A program made the position numbers and the translations under genes. A stretch of DNA of 64,000 nucleotides from Micrococcales bacterium 31B. GTDB taxonomy: Bacteria; Actinomycetota; Actinomycetes; Actinomycetales; Dermabacteraceae. The stretch lies in the NCBI GenBank assembly GCA_022803075.1, contig JAFFTF010000009.1:42088-106087 (forward strand). Direction: 5' to 3'. Within the stretch, counting starts at the first letter, position 1, and each line of letters opens with the position of its first letter. Shown piece by piece: positions 63,530-64,000 of this stretch. The notes beneath the pieces are model-generated. The model ran no database searches and was not told the DNA's origin. It saw nothing but the letters and a program-made list of their open reading frames with translations.

Positions 63530-63585
63530 AAGCGTGCCCCGGCCGACTGCGTGTGCGGGCCGACTGCGGGTGGGCTGGTACCCGC
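63520..63585. repeat. three GGCCGACTG copies and a hairpin after the SpoIIM-like gene
   Basis: GGCCGACTG occurs at 63520-63528 (covering the stop codon), 63541-63549 and 63558-63566. GCGGGT at 63566-63571 and ACCCGC at 63580-63585 then form a short hairpin that may terminate transcription from both convergent genes. Confidence 0.55.
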
Positions 63586-63609
63586 ACCGCGTGCGTCCGA
63601 AACCTTTCG

Positions 63610-64000
63610 TTACAGCCGACCCGCGGCCTTGAGCGCGAGGTAGGCGTCGGCCACTGCGGGCGCAAAGCGGTCGGCCTCGACCGAGAGGAGGTCGGCGCCG
63701 GCGGCATCGATGATGCGGGCCGTGCCCGCGTGTTCGACGAGTGCCTGCTCCGCCGAGACGGCGCGGTACACCGATTTGAGGTCGCGGCGATCGCGCGAGA
63801 GGGCTGCCATTTCGGGGTCGCGCATCGTCGCGAGCAGCACCTGGTGGCGGCGCCGCAGCACGCTCACGACATCCACGAGATCCGTTTCGAGGCTGGCGTC
63901 GTCTACGGCGGTCAGCAGCACTATCAAACTGCGATGACTGACGATGCGGCTGATGCTGCGCATGATGGCGTCCCACGAGGTTTCGCACAACGCGGGCTCG
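63610..64000 (-). CDS. DUF58-family protein, C-terminal part
   Basis: The last 130 residues of a minus-strand gene run off the window edge. HRSLIVLLTAVDDASLETDLVDVVSVLRRRHQVLLATMRDP (landmark start and end of a VWA-like half) matches the C-terminal domain of DUF58 proteins, which are predicted envelope proteins commonly co-encoded with a MoxR-type AAA ATPase. With RDD and SpoIIM-like genes adjacent, the actinobacterial RDD/SpoIIM/DUF58/MoxR cluster is recognisable, and a moxR gene would be expected beyond the edge. The remaining N-terminal part, including its membrane helices, is out of view. Confidence 0.8.
   Translation of the reverse strand, partial: EPALCETSWDAIMRSISRIVSHRSLIVLLTAVDDASLETDLVDVVSVLRRRHQVLLATMRDPEMAALSRDRRDLKSVYRAVSAEQALVEHAGTARIIDAAGADLLSVEADRFAPAVADAYLALKAAGRL

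Overview
The window is high-GC DNA with strong GC third-position bias. Its actinobacterial marker genes include a WhiB2-type regulator, AccA3/AccD/AccE acyl-CoA carboxylase subunits, GlfT1/GlfT2-type galactofuranosyltransferases, DUF3499, DUF5719, TIGR03089 and a CofE-type F420 ligase. There are no mycolate genes in view, and the mix of families best fits Actinomycetota, probably Micrococcales (Microbacteriaceae-like). The genus is an inference I cannot confirm. Many genes match, out of order, the block known in Mycobacterium tuberculosis as roughly Rv3248c-Rv3285 (sahH, manA, pmmA, DUF3499, metallopeptidase-like, whiB2, fbiB, TIGR03089, LCP, purE, purK, GtrA, birA, accD5, accE5, maf, accA3).

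Layout. 1-3.2 kb: the start of pxpA, an orphan iron box, then accA3 and maf. 3.4-15.7 kb: accessory and metabolic genes. These are a secreted-protein/lipoprotein pair, a CoA-binding protein with metY, acs, a MarR/MFS divergon, a Tat-exported unknown, a GntR/DUF1648 operon, a GNAT and a protealysin-like M4 protease with its emfourin-type inhibitor. 15.8-18.8 kb: accE, accD and birA. This means the carboxylase genes are split by about 12.7 kb. 18.9-23.9 kb: an Rv1264-like adenylate cyclase, a two-component pair, a DUF6891 protein and a GtrA protein. 23.9-26.3 kb: purK, purE and a second CoA-binding protein.

26.3-47.6 kb is a large cell-envelope glycopolymer locus. It has a WbpD/E/B/A-like set predicted to make a UDP-diacetamido-uronic acid, two LytR-CpsA-Psr ligases, GlfT1-like and GlfT2-like galactofuranosyltransferases, UDP-galactopyranose mutase and a WecG/TagA-type transferase. 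It also has a Wzm/Wzt-type ABC exporter, a 1275-residue membrane protein with a long acidic tail, a second GtrA protein, further GT2 enzymes and an epimerase. Read together, this suggests synthesis of a lipid-linked galactan-containing polymer on a teichoic/teichuronic-type linkage unit, its export, and LCP attachment to peptidoglycan.

47.9-64 kb: manA, TIGR03089, a CofE-like gene, whiB2, a giant GT2-membrane fusion with a DUF5719 protein, a zincin-fold protein without HExxH, DUF3499, phosphomannomutase, a Trm112-like protein, ahcY, an RDD protein, a SpoIIM-like membrane protein and the end of a DUF58 gene. Short tandem repeats recur across the window, both inside genes (AQRDP, TPQAG, Asp-Ala, Ser/Thr/Ala) and just outside stop codons. 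No tRNA, rRNA, IS element or CRISPR array was seen.
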